47,830 bases of DNA. It comes from Bradyrhizobium oropedii (GTDB lineage Bacteria > Pseudomonadota > Alphaproteobacteria > Rhizobiales > Xanthobacteraceae). Made by a program: the position numbers and the translations under genes. Location: assembly GCF_020889685.1 (NCBI RefSeq), contig NZ_JACMYO010000050.1, positions 1 to 47,830 on the forward strand. The letters run 5' to 3'. Positions 7,157 to 15,489 of this stretch are shown here, in pieces (position 1 is the first letter of the stretch; every line of letters begins with the position of its first letter). The notes under the pieces were generated by a model. That model was not told the origin of the DNA and searched no databases. It saw only the letters and a program-made list of their open reading frames with translations.

Positions 7157-8068
7157 ATGCGTTTGCCCGCCGTCCTTTTCGCTCTCACGCTCGCCGCGAG
7201 CCCCGTGGCAGCGCAGGAGCTGTCGGGCACGCTGCTGAAGATCAAGGAGACGAAGAAGGTCACGCTCGGCTTTCAGGAGGCCTCCGTTCCCTTCAGTTAT
7301 CTCGACGACAATGCGCGGCCGATCGGCTTTGCGCTCGATATCTGCCTCAAGATCGTCGATGCGGTGAAAAAGAAGCTGGTCATGCCCGACATCGCGGTCG
7401 ACTACGTCCCGGTGACCTCGTCGAACCGGATTCCGCTGATGGTCAACGGCACGATCGATCTGCACTGCTCGGCGACCACCAACAGCGCGGACCGCCAGAA
7501 GCAGGTGACCTTCACGAACACGCACTTCCTGAGCGCGACGCGCTTTGCCGCCAAGAAATCCTCCAACATTAACTCGATCGACGACCTCAAGGGCAAGTCG
7601 GTCACCGCGGTGGCGGGATCGGTGAACCTCGCGCAGCTCATCAAGGTCAATGCCGATCACAAGCTTGGTGCCAATGTGCTGCCGGCCAAGGACCAGGCCG
7701 AGGCATTCCTGATGCTGGAGACCGATCGCGCCCAGGCCTACGCACTCGACGACGTCCAGCTTGCGGTCGCGATTGCGCGGTCGAAAGAACCTTCGCTCTA
7801 CATGATCAGCGAGGAGGCTTTCTCGAAGGCCGAGCCGTTCGGCATCATGCTGCGTCGGGAGGACGCGCTGTTCAAGGCGCTCGCCGACCGCGCGACGGCG
7901 GAACTCTATCGGAGCCCGGAGATCGAGGTCATGTACAAGAAGTGGCTGGAGCAGCCGACCCCGCCGAAAGGCATCAACTACAACGTCCCGATCTCGCCCG
8001 CGCTGCGCAACGCGTTCAAGAATCCGAGCTCGAGCTTCGATCCTGATGTGTACGAGGTTGCGAAGTAG
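7157..8068 (+). CDS. Family 3 (GltI-like) periplasmic solute-binding protein
   Basis: The 303-residue precursor has a signal peptide (MRLPAVLFALTLAASPVAAQ) and the two-lobed family 3 fold used for amino acids. The lobe 1 strand reads VTLGFQEASVPFSYLDD, the binding-site region is SATTNSADRQKQVTFT, and the GKSVTAVAGSVN and LPAKDQAEAFLMLE segments match glutamate/aspartate binding proteins. CAGGAG 6 nt upstream fixes the ATG at 7157, rejecting the longer frame from 7115. No permease or ATPase follows, so it may act as an orphan receptor or as a satellite of quinoprotein dehydrogenases (as XoxJ/MxaJ-type proteins are) rather than in uptake. That last point is inference. Confidence 0.8.
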   Translation: MRLPAVLFALTLAASPVAAQELSGTLLKIKETKKVTLGFQEASVPFSYLDDNARPIGFALDICLKIVDAVKKKLVMPDIAVDYVPVTSSNRIPLMVNGTIDLHCSATTNSADRQKQVTFTNTHFLSATRFAAKKSSNINSIDDLKGKSVTAVAGSVNLAQLIKVNADHKLGANVLPAKDQAEAFLMLETDRAQAYALDDVQLAVAIARSKEPSLYMISEEAFSKAEPFGIMLRREDALFKALADRATAELYRSPEIEVMYKKWLEQPTPPKGINYNVPISPALRNAFKNPSSSFDPDVYEVAK

Positions 8069-8227
8069 CGGACGATAGGCTGACCGAAAAACGGTTCACC
8101 GCGCCAAGCCGTCGATCCTTGGAACGGCTTTTCTCGCGCGCGGCGAAAAACGAAATAGCGTCTCATATACATAGCCGGCTTTTCACCTAAGCTTGCGGCA
8201 GTTGTGACTGCCGATCAGGAGCCGCCG

Positions 8228-9244
8228 GTGACCGCGCCATCCCTTCTTTCTCGACGTTCTGCGCTAGGTGTGCTCGCGGGCAGCCTGATTGCGGGTGGTG
8301 CGCGCGCGGAAACCGGAGCGGGCGGGGGTGCCGATCTCGGTGGCGTCACGTTGCGGGTGGCGTACTATAAGGGCGGCTGGCGTCCGCTGCTGGAGGCGGC
8401 GGGCGAGGACAAGACGCCCTACCGGATCGAATGGAAGGAGCTCAACAACGGTGTGCTCCACATCGAGGCATTGAACGGCGATGCGCTCGACATCGGATCG
8501 GGCAGTGAGATTCCGGCGATGTTCGCCGCGCGCCAGAACGCCAAGGTGCGCTTCATTGCCGTTACCCATGAGGATCTCAACATCCAGGTCACGGTGGCGG
8601 CGAAGGACGCGCCGATCCATTCGATTGCCGATCTCAAGGGAAAGCGCGTCGGCTATGTGCGCGCGACGACTGCTCATTATTTCCTGGCCAAGCAGCTCGA
8701 GGAGGCCGGGCTTGGGTTCGGCGATATCGAGGCCATCAATCTGACGCCGTCGGACGGTTACTCGGCGTTCGCCTCCGGCAAGCTCGATGCCTGGGCGATC
8801 TACGGCTACAACGGACAGCTCGCCATCGCCAAGCAGGGTGCGCGCCTGCTCAAGACCGGCGTCGGCTATCTCTCGGGCAACTTCCCGATCTACGCCAATC
8901 CGAAGGCGGTCGACGATCCGCAGCGCCACGCGGGGGTGAGCGATCTGCTGCTGCGGATCCAGCGCGCCTATGCGTTCGCCAACAAGAACTTTCCCATCTA
9001 TGCGGCCGCGCAGGTGGCGGAAACCCATCTGCCGTTGCAGGACGTTCTCGACCAGTTCGCCCGTCGCAGCGACGACTTCTCGCTCGCCGGCGTGATGCCC
9101 GACGTGCCGGAAACCCACCAGAAGGTCGCCGACACCTTCCTCAAGCTCGGCGTGCTCGACGCGCGCACGGAGGTTGGCAAATTCTGGGACACGAGCTTCA
9201 ACGAAGCGATCGCCGCGGGCGCTGCCAAGCTCGCGCGGATATGA
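8228..9244 (+). CDS. NMT1/SsuA-like ABC transporter substrate-binding protein
   Basis: A 338-residue exported binding protein of the aliphatic-sulfonate/nitrate/taurine (SsuA, NMT1-like) type. It has an N-terminal signal with twin arginines (LLSRRSALGVLAGSLIAGGA), which may be a Tat signal. A VTLRVAYYKGGWRPLLEA opening, the SGSEIPAMFAA loop, and IADLKGKRVGYVRATTAHY followed by LDAWAIYGYNGQLA are typical of the fold. The GTG at 8228 is chosen because CAGGAGCCGCCG precedes it exactly as in the preceding gene. No membrane or ATPase subunits follow. The ligand is not predictable. Confidence 0.8.
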   Translation: MTAPSLLSRRSALGVLAGSLIAGGARAETGAGGGADLGGVTLRVAYYKGGWRPLLEAAGEDKTPYRIEWKELNNGVLHIEALNGDALDIGSGSEIPAMFAARQNAKVRFIAVTHEDLNIQVTVAAKDAPIHSIADLKGKRVGYVRATTAHYFLAKQLEEAGLGFGDIEAINLTPSDGYSAFASGKLDAWAIYGYNGQLAIAKQGARLLKTGVGYLSGNFPIYANPKAVDDPQRHAGVSDLLLRIQRAYAFANKNFPIYAAAQVAETHLPLQDVLDQFARRSDDFSLAGVMPDVPETHQKVADTFLKLGVLDARTEVGKFWDTSFNEAIAAGAAKLARI

Positions 9245-9631
9245 CGGCCGCCATGAGGACGTAGCCCATATGGGCTAAGCGAGCTCCGTCAATCAATTCC
9301 GCTGTACGTGGAACTTCGACGTTTTACGGCCCCAGCGTGACGGCTGGGGCCGCAGGAGGTGTTGTGTGCCTCTGGGGCAATGATCAGAGCACAGCCACTG
9401 AACGGCACACAGGTGCGGATGTTCCAACGCGTTGCGGCCGGCGATGCCGTGCTGCCATGCGGACCGGGAAGGTTGCAGGCCGCGCCAAGACCGTATCATG
9501 ATGACGTCAACCAACTCGTATCGAATGCGAGTCGGGTAGTCGGCCCCGGCACCGGCCTCCAAGGATGCTGGGCCACGTTGTGTTTGCATCGGATTTCTCC
9601 CGTTGATGCCGATTTTTGTGCGGAGCTGAAG
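9245..9631. other. Intergenic region with one strong hairpin
   Basis: No gene with family character is visible. Frames on both strands are short or lack plausible starts. The region holds a 10-bp GC-rich stem at 9327-9352 just downstream of the second binding protein and leads to the ribosome site of a small membrane-protein gene at 9632. Confidence 0.4.
9327..9352. terminator. GC-rich hairpin, possible terminator
   Basis: CGGCCCCAGC (9327-9336) pairs perfectly with GCTGGGGCCG (9343-9352) across a 6-nt loop. No U-run follows on the plus strand; on the minus strand the stem is followed by TAAAAC. It lies about 80 bp beyond the stop of the SsuA-like gene and could end that transcript. Confidence 0.4.
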
Positions 9632-9781
9632 TTGAACCACGACGCATTGGCCAAGCTCACCGTCTCCGTCATTGTCCTGGTCGCGCTGCTGGTGTGGCGC
9701 GTTGCCGACCGCAAGAAATCGATCGATTGCGGAGCAAATTGCCCGACGGACGTCTCGGCGATCCGCAAGCCCGCTCGATAG
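9632..9781 (+). CDS. Small membrane protein, unknown
   Basis: A 49-residue frame starting at TTG 9632, with GGAG at 9622-9625 as ribosome site. It has one transmembrane helix (LTVSVIVLVALLVW, about residues 8-21) followed by a basic stretch (RVADRKK) and a tail with two cysteines (IDCGANCP). This is a single-pass protein with a short soluble tail. I do not recognise a family. The frame is open for another 90 codons upstream, but that part has no protein character. Existence is moderately supported by the ribosome site and the membrane-like composition. Confidence 0.4.
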   Translation: MNHDALAKLTVSVIVLVALLVWRVADRKKSIDCGANCPTDVSAIRKPAR

Positions 9782-9862
9782 GATCAGAACAGCTCAACAG
9801 CTCTTTTTAGGCCGCCGCCACGTCGGTTGACGGCCTGTTCGGCGGGCGTGGCCGCGCGCGGT

Positions 9863-10960
9863 TCACAACCCGTGACGGCGATTGCGCTCGGCGCGCAGCG
9901 AGCTGCCGACGAATCCGACGCCCTCGATCCCGCGATGGATTTCCCTTGAACAGAGCAAGAGCGTCAGCGTGACGGCGCCGACCGCGACCAGCGCGGTCAC
10001 GAGCAGGGGATTGGCGCAGAATGCATTGAGCAGGTTCTCGAGCGGCCCGGGCCCGCCTGATGTGCGTGCACCACATGCCGACGTCGTTGCCAGCACCCAG
10101 CCGCCGAGTGCCACGCAGGCCGCGTTGGCACAGGCGAGCGCGATGATGACGGCGGCGAGGCCCTTCTTGATCGACAGCGCGAGGTCGACCAGCTTGATCA
10201 CGGCGCAACATGCCACGGCAAAGCCTGCGACCACGATCCATCCCGGCAAGTCTGCCGCCGGGGTCTGCACCCGGGCAGCCCACAACCCGAGCGCGGCCAC
10301 GCCGGCGAGCAGCGCGAGATTGATCTTCACAGGCTCCGGAAACCGGCAGCGAAGCAGATGGACGTTGAGCTTCTCGACGAGGTCGAGCAGCGCGCAGCCG
10401 ATCAGGCCCGCCGCGAAGCCGCCGAGATGCACACCCCAGTCGATCCGCGAATTGCTGATCGCGAGCGCGATATTCAGCCCGATGTTGATGGCGAAGAAGT
10501 CGAAGCGGACATCGAGCTTGCCGAGGATCCACAGGCAGAGCAATGCGCCCAGAATGCCCGAGGTGGCGCCGGAGGCGCCGACCGTCAGATAGGGCGTGGC
10601 GTGGGTCGCATTGCCGACGATGGCGCCGGACACCATCGCGCAGAGATAAATGATGACGAAGTAGGTGGGCCCGACCCGCCGCTCGAGATGCCCGCCCCAC
10701 AGCACGAGACACAGCATGTTGGTGGCGAGATGAATGAAGTTGACGTGCAGGAAGCCGTAGGCGAACAGCCGCCAATATTCGTGCCGTGCCAGCGCGGCCG
10801 TGTACATTCCGCCATAGCGGAACAGCAACTGCGCCGGTGCCGATGCGCTGCCGGCCTGGATGAAGCAAAACCCCGACGCCAGAACGGTCACCGTCATCAG
10901 CGTATAGACCGCCGCATGAGGGGTTTCGAAGAAGCCGGGACTTGCGCGGTAGGTGGCCAT
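9863..10960 (-). CDS. Rhomboid-family intramembrane serine protease
   Basis: A 365-residue polytopic membrane protein. The rhomboid core occupies about residues 20-200: the WRLFAYGFLHVNFIHLATNM region with Asn81, the catalytic serine Ser130 in GASGATSG, and catalytic His178 in WGVHLGGFAAG. These fit the Ser-His dyad and oxyanion Asn of active rhomboids. An extra C-terminal membrane part (about 220-340) lies beyond the core and is longer than in GlpG. It cleaves membrane-spanning substrates within the inner membrane; the substrate is unknown. It stands alone on the minus strand, divergent from the flavin oxidoreductase gene about 180 bp away. Confidence 0.85.
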   Translation of the reverse strand: MATYRASPGFFETPHAAVYTLMTVTVLASGFCFIQAGSASAPAQLLFRYGGMYTAALARHEYWRLFAYGFLHVNFIHLATNMLCLVLWGGHLERRVGPTYFVIIYLCAMVSGAIVGNATHATPYLTVGASGATSGILGALLCLWILGKLDVRFDFFAINIGLNIALAISNSRIDWGVHLGGFAAGLIGCALLDLVEKLNVHLLRCRFPEPVKINLALLAGVAALGLWAARVQTPAADLPGWIVVAGFAVACCAVIKLVDLALSIKKGLAAVIIALACANAACVALGGWVLATTSACGARTSGGPGPLENLLNAFCANPLLVTALVAVGAVTLTLLLCSREIHRGIEGVGFVGSSLRAERNRRHGL

Positions 10961-11142
10961 GATGATGATAGCGGAGAGGCAGGTTCCCCAGCGTAGCGAA
11001 GCGGTCTGGAGATTGCTACTTCCGCGTGCCTGGCCGTGCCTCTATCGGCCATCGCGCGGTGCGTATATCGTCGGCGCCAAAGACAAGATCGGCCAAATAT
11101 CGATGCCGTGTGCACCGGGCAACGACGTCAGATGAGGAAACG

Positions 11143-12336
11143 ATGTCCGACAAGCTGCTGTTTTCGCCGATGACCGTCCGCGGCGTCACGCTGAAGAACC
11201 GCATCGTGGTGCCGCCGATGCACCAGTATTCCGCCGAGAAGGGCTTTCCGACCGACTGGCATCTGATGAACGCCGGCAAGTTCGCCGCCGGCGGCGCCGG
11301 TCTGGTGATCGTCGAATCGACCAAGGTGGAGCGCCGCGGCTGCGGCACGATCGGCGATCTCGGAATCTGGGACGACAAGTTCGTCGCGCCGCTCGGCCGC
11401 ATCGCGGGCTTCATCAAGCAGCAGAACGCGGTCGCCGGCATCCAGCTCGGCCATTCCGGCCGCAAGGCGCGCGCGAGTCGCCCCTGGGAGGGCGACCGTC
11501 CGCTTGAACGCAGCGCCGAGATCGAGGATTGGGATGCTTGGACGCCGGTGGCGCCGAGCGCGATCGCCCATAGCGAGCGCTGGCCGGTGCCGCGCGCGCT
11601 CGAGACGCATGAGGTGAAGGACCTGGTCGCGGCCTGGGGGCAGGCGGCGCGTCGCGCGCATCAAGCCGGGTTCGAGGTGCTCGAACTGCACGGCGCCCAC
11701 GGCTATCTCGTGCACGAGTTTCTCTCGGGGCGTTCGAACCAGCGCAATGACGACTATGGCGGGTCGGAATCGAACCGGATGCGCTTCCTGATCGAGGTGA
11801 CGGAGGCCGTGCGCGCCCATTGGCCGGATCACAAGCCGCTGTTCGTGCGGCTGTCGGTCGAGGACAATGCCGGCTGGGGCCCGGAGCAGAGCGCCCGGCT
11901 GGCCAAGATCCTGAAGGCGAAGGGCGTCGATGTGATCGACTGCTCGTCGGGCGGAATCAGCGAGATGGCACCGATTCTGGGCCAGGAGATCAAATACAAC
12001 TATCAGGTGCCGCTTGCGGAATATGTCCGCAGCCATGCCGATATCATGACCATGGCGGTCGGGTTGATTATTCACGGCGACCAGGCCGAGCAGATCCTGC
12101 ACGATAAACAAGCAGATTTGATCGCGGTCGGGCGGGAAATCCTCAATAACCCCAACTGGCCGATGGACGCGGCATTGAAACTCGGGGTTGAAGGGCCATT
12201 TCGCAATGTTCCTCCGCAGTTTGGCTATTGGTTGGGCACGCGGGCCAAGCGCGGATTCGGGACCCAGCCTTCGACCTGGCAGACCGGGTTGCGGGAAGGT
12301 GGTCCAGAGGCCGACTTTGGGCTGACACGGAGCTGA
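11143..12336 (+). CDS. NADH:flavin oxidoreductase, Old Yellow Enzyme family
   Basis: A 397-residue FMN-dependent ene-reductase with a TIM-barrel fold. Visible elements are LFSPMTVRGVTLKNRIVVPPM at the N-terminus, the FMN/substrate region AGIQLGHSGRKA, the ELHGAHGYLVHEFLSGRSN-R-DDYGG signature (about residues 186-208), and the phosphate-binding end ADLIAVGREILNNPNWP. It resembles the YqjM-like class. GAGGAA ahead of ATG 11143 sets the start; the frame is open further upstream without homology. The enzyme reduces activated C=C bonds of enones using NAD(P)H. The physiological substrate is unknown. It is followed by, but not clearly co-transcribed with, the S41 protease. Confidence 0.9.
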   Translation: MSDKLLFSPMTVRGVTLKNRIVVPPMHQYSAEKGFPTDWHLMNAGKFAAGGAGLVIVESTKVERRGCGTIGDLGIWDDKFVAPLGRIAGFIKQQNAVAGIQLGHSGRKARASRPWEGDRPLERSAEIEDWDAWTPVAPSAIAHSERWPVPRALETHEVKDLVAAWGQAARRAHQAGFEVLELHGAHGYLVHEFLSGRSNQRNDDYGGSESNRMRFLIEVTEAVRAHWPDHKPLFVRLSVEDNAGWGPEQSARLAKILKAKGVDVIDCSSGGISEMAPILGQEIKYNYQVPLAEYVRSHADIMTMAVGLIIHGDQAEQILHDKQADLIAVGREILNNPNWPMDAALKLGVEGPFRNVPPQFGYWLGTRAKRGFGTQPSTWQTGLREGGPEADFGLTRS

Positions 12337-12506
12337 CTTGAGAGGGCCGATCTGGGCGGACCAGGGCATCGTGACAGGACCGTAATGGTCCGGTGACGAG
12401 GCGGCCTTGATCCGACCAAAAAGCCGTTGTGTGGTGCCCCGCGTCGGGGTGAGGCAGGCCGTATATTGCGAAACGTTGCCGGCCGTTAGCGAAGGGATCA
12501 CGGATA

Positions 12507-13856
12507 ATGCGCAAACATGTTGGCTTCTTCCTCGGAACGGTTGCGGGCGCGTGTCTCACCCTGCTCGTGGCCTCGCCGCAGGGGGCGCATCTGTTCGCCG
12601 TCGCCAATGCCGCCGCGCATTCCGACAACACCTATTCGCAGCTCAATCTGTTCGGAGAGGTGTTCGAGAAGGTCAAGACCGACTACGTCGAGAAGCCCGA
12701 GGACTCCAAGCTCGTCGAAGGGGCGATCAACGGCATGATCTCCTCGCTCGATCCGCACTCCCGCTACATGAACGAGAAGGGCTGGGCGGAGATGCAGGAG
12801 ACCACGCATGGCGAGTTCGGCGGGCTCGGCATCGAGGTCACGATGGAAGACGGTTTCGTCAAGGTGGTGGCGCCGATCGACGACACGCCGGCCTCGCGCG
12901 CCGGCATCATGTCGGGCGACGTGATCACCTCGATCGATGATGACCAGATCCAGGGCATGACGCTCGACCAGGCCGTCAACAAGATGAAGGGCGCGCCCAA
13001 CAGCTCGATCCGGCTGAAGATCGTCCGCAAGGACGCCGACAAGCCGATCGAGCTATCGATCACCCGCGAGATCATCCGAGTCCGCCCGGTGAAGTATCAC
13101 GTCGAGGGCGGCGACATCGGCTATATCCGGATCACCTCGTTCAACGAGCAGACCACCGAAGGCCTGCACAAGGCGATCGCGGAGATCCAGAAGGAGATCC
13201 CGCAGGACAAGCTCGCGGGCTATGTCGTCGACCTCCGCAACAATCCGGGCGGCCTGCTCGACCAGGCGGTTTCGGTGACCTCGACCTTGATGCAGCGGGG
13301 CGAGGTGGTCTCGACCCGCGGCCGCAATCCGGAAGAGACCCAGCGCTTCACCGCCCATGGCGGCGACATGACCAAGGGCAAGCCGCTGGTCGTCCTGATC
13401 AACGGCGGCTCGGCTTCGGCTTCCGAGATCGTCGCCGGCGCGCTGCACGACCACAAGCGCGCGACCCTGATCGGGACCCGCTCCTTCGGCAAGGGTTCGG
13501 TGCAGACGATCATTCCGCTCGGCGCCGGCAATGGCGCGCTGGCGCTGACCACGGCGCGCTATTTCACGCCGTCGGGCCATTCGATCCAGGCGCTCGGCAT
13601 CAAGCCCGACATCGAGGTGCTGCAGGACGTGCCGGACGAGTTCAAGACCCGCTCGGAGTTGAAGGGCGAGGCCTCGATGCGCGGCCATCTCGCCGCCGAG
13701 GGCGCCGAGCAGACCGGTTCGCAGTCTTACGTCCCGCCGGATGAGAAGAACGACAAGGCGCTGGCCGCGGCGTTCAACCAGCTGCGCGGCGTCACCGTCA
13801 ACGCCGACGCCAAGAACGCGGACAAGGCCGCGCAGAAGCGGCCGGTGCCGAACTAG
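12507..13856 (+). CDS. Carboxy-terminal processing protease, S41 family (CtpA-like)
   Basis: A 449-residue exported protease with an N-terminal membrane anchor or signal (MRKHVGFFLGTVAGACLTLLVA), the family N-region (YSQLNLFGEVFEKVKTDYVE), a PDZ domain (about 105-185, GLGIEVTMEDGFVKVVAPIDD) and the S41 catalytic domain. The catalytic dyad is Ser304 (NGGSASASEI) and Lys329 (TRSFGKGS). It probably trims C-terminal tails of periplasmic proteins. In rhizobia such genes usually lie near rppH and peptidase M23 genes, not next to a flavin oxidoreductase. The 170 bp upstream contains a short GGACC/GGTCC hairpin. Function is firm at the family level. Confidence 0.9.
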   Translation: MRKHVGFFLGTVAGACLTLLVASPQGAHLFAVANAAAHSDNTYSQLNLFGEVFEKVKTDYVEKPEDSKLVEGAINGMISSLDPHSRYMNEKGWAEMQETTHGEFGGLGIEVTMEDGFVKVVAPIDDTPASRAGIMSGDVITSIDDDQIQGMTLDQAVNKMKGAPNSSIRLKIVRKDADKPIELSITREIIRVRPVKYHVEGGDIGYIRITSFNEQTTEGLHKAIAEIQKEIPQDKLAGYVVDLRNNPGGLLDQAVSVTSTLMQRGEVVSTRGRNPEETQRFTAHGGDMTKGKPLVVLINGGSASASEIVAGALHDHKRATLIGTRSFGKGSVQTIIPLGAGNGALALTTARYFTPSGHSIQALGIKPDIEVLQDVPDEFKTRSELKGEASMRGHLAAEGAEQTGSQSYVPPDEKNDKALAAAFNQLRGVTVNADAKNADKAAQKRPVPN

Positions 13857-13868
13857 AAGCCGCACACA

Positions 13869-13898
13869 CGTAGCCCGGATGGAGCCAACGGGGCTACG
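13869..13898. repeat. Palindromic intergenic repeat or terminator hairpin after ctpA
   Basis: CGTAGCCC (13869-13876) pairs with GGGCTACG (13891-13898) around a 14-nt loop, 12 bp beyond the protease stop. GTAGCCCGGATGGAG resembles short repeats scattered between Bradyrhizobium genes. It may serve as a terminator and could be a REP-like target of the RAYT family remnant found next to it. Confidence 0.45.
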
Positions 13899-13919
13899 CA
13901 GCTGCCAAAATATCGAAAA

Positions 13920-13934
13920 CAACCCCATGCAAAG
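13920..13934. repeat. Dispersed 15-mer CAACCCCATGCAAAG, copy 1
   Basis: The same 15 nt occur in the same orientation at 39521-39535, 25 kb away and also intergenic. I recognise near-identical strings from other Bradyrhizobium intergenic regions, so this is part of a dispersed repeat family. Confidence 0.55.
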
Positions 13935-13998
13935 GAGCCGGTGGTGGCTGGCGCTCGACTGGGCAACTTGACACGTCGGGCAATTTCAGGGTATTCTT

Positions 13999-14510
13999 CT
14001 AATATTCCGAAATCGTATAGGTGCCGCCTCGAGCTCCGGACTTCCGGCAAGCCAGCGCCGTGACGCCGTCGTCCTTGCCGCGCAAATGCGCGCGCGTGCT
14101 CGACCAGCGCCAGTCCTGGGCACGCTGCACCAGACGCGCCCGCATGGGATTGAGCGACACCTAGCGCAACGGCGCCGCGAGATGCGGCTCGTCCATGGCG
14201 GCGGCGCCGAACCGGCCCTGCCAGAAATGACCGGTGCGTTTGCGCCGCGCCTGGATTGCTCCGGCATAACTGCGATGCACGCGCGCCAGCGCGCGGCGCA
14301 GCCCGTCGGGATCGGACGGCACTAGGATGAGGTGAACGTGGTTCGGCATCAGGCACCAGGCCCACACCTCGACGCCGGCCGCTGCGCAATGGGCGGCGAG
14401 CAGGTCGCGATAAAGCGTGTAGTCGCCATCGCCAAAGAAGGTCTGCGCGCTCTCGCTGGAAACGGTGATCGCGATGACCTGATGATCATAATCGGATTGA
14501 CGCACACTCA
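13999..14510 (-). pseudogene. REP-associated tyrosine transposase (RAYT/TnpA_REP), amber-disrupted
   Basis: The frame encodes the Y1_Tnp core of RAYT proteins: a YTLYRDLLAAHCAAAGVEVW segment, the HUH motif in MPNHVHLI, an LRRALARVHR helix, RRKRTGHFWQGRF, and MDEPHLAAPLR. A TAG at 14161-14163 follows, where family members have tyrosine in RYVSLNP. The same frame then continues with VSLNPMRARLVQRAQDWRWSS and ends at TAG 13999-14001. The N-terminal HH-TQRGN region is missing, and sequence upstream of about 14510 looks unrelated. A one-base tyrosine-to-amber change plus N-terminal loss make this a dead gene of the family that mobilises REP palindromes. Confidence 0.8.
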
Positions 14511-14543
14511 GAAGTTGACGCTTCCGGGTCACCGCAGGGCAGC

Positions 14544-15323
14544 TCAATGCATCGTATCCCAACGAAAATCAGGGGCGCTGTACTTGAAATCCAAGCCCTT
14601 CTCCACACTGAAGAACGCATTTGGGTTGAGGTGCTCCTTTACAAGCTTCTTTCGTGCCTCATAGTCCTTCGGCAGCTCTCGCGATGTGACAGGATGCTCG
14701 GTCAGCTGAACCAACACAGAGCCGTTATCGAGTTCTCGCACACGATAAGCCGGAGCCGACAGCAGCCGCTCTCTTGAAAAGAGATCAACGTACGGCTTTC
14801 CAAACAAGGTCACCCAATAAATGTCCGGAATATATTTCTTCAAGAGATGCGTCGTGACAAACAGACTTACCCTGCTCTTAGCTCTACTCAGATAGGCAAT
14901 TGAGCTCGACGCCAAACCGATATCGAGATCGTTTTGGGTCGGTCTATGTACGAAACCGAAATCCGCAGAGAATTCGGTAGCGGCACGTTCGGCAAGGCTC
15001 AATAGTTCGAGAAGGTTTGGATGTCCGCCGTCATCAATCGAAATTTTCCACGTTGAATGCTGTCTATGCGGCCCATATTGCATGAACACAGACGACTGCA
15101 ATTTTGGCTTTGCCACTCTCTTGAAGAGCACTTGGTATTCCCATCTCGCTATAAGGCTTGCCGTGTCCGTGATGGAGAATGGTTGCTTTAGCGGCTCGTA
15201 CGTTCCCGCTCGATCAGGCAACAAATTGGGCGCCACTTCGGCCCACAGGCCAAGCAGCCGGCGAGCGTCTGCTTCCGTATTCAACGGGAGTGGACTCAAT
15301 ATTTCAAAGAACGTTGAAATCAT
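14544..15323 (-). CDS. Imm52-like orphan immunity protein (tentative)
   Basis: A 259-residue soluble protein with no signal peptide or membrane segment. The C-terminal part (about residues 165-215), YWVTLFGKPYVDLFSRERLL, then APAYRVRELDNGSVLVQLTE, resembles immunity proteins of polymorphic toxin systems of the Imm52 kind. No toxin gene is adjacent. Base composition is clearly lower in GC, and codon use more AT-rich, than in neighbouring genes, which suggests recent acquisition. It is followed tail-on by the RAYT pseudogene and lies 166 bp from the GGDEF-EAL gene. No clear ribosome site is seen. The family assignment is from motif resemblance only. Confidence 0.5.
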   Translation of the reverse strand: MISTFFEILSPLPLNTEADARRLLGLWAEVAPNLLPDRAGTYEPLKQPFSITDTASLIARWEYQVLFKRVAKPKLQSSVFMQYGPHRQHSTWKISIDDGGHPNLLELLSLAERAATEFSADFGFVHRPTQNDLDIGLASSSIAYLSRAKSRVSLFVTTHLLKKYIPDIYWVTLFGKPYVDLFSRERLLSAPAYRVRELDNGSVLVQLTEHPVTSRELPKDYEARKKLVKEHLNPNAFFSVEKGLDFKYSAPDFRWDTMH

Positions 15324-15489
15324 TGGTAAGGAGTGAAGGTCCCGGTTGCAGGATTGAATCGTTGAATAGTGCCGCTCGTGCGAGCGATTGCATCCTGAAG
15401 GTTTTGGCTAACTCGCTGAGTGGCTGGACTGACAACTTGCTCCCTTCCAGACGCCTGCTTTGTGGTCTGCTCAGGATAAAGATTACGAA

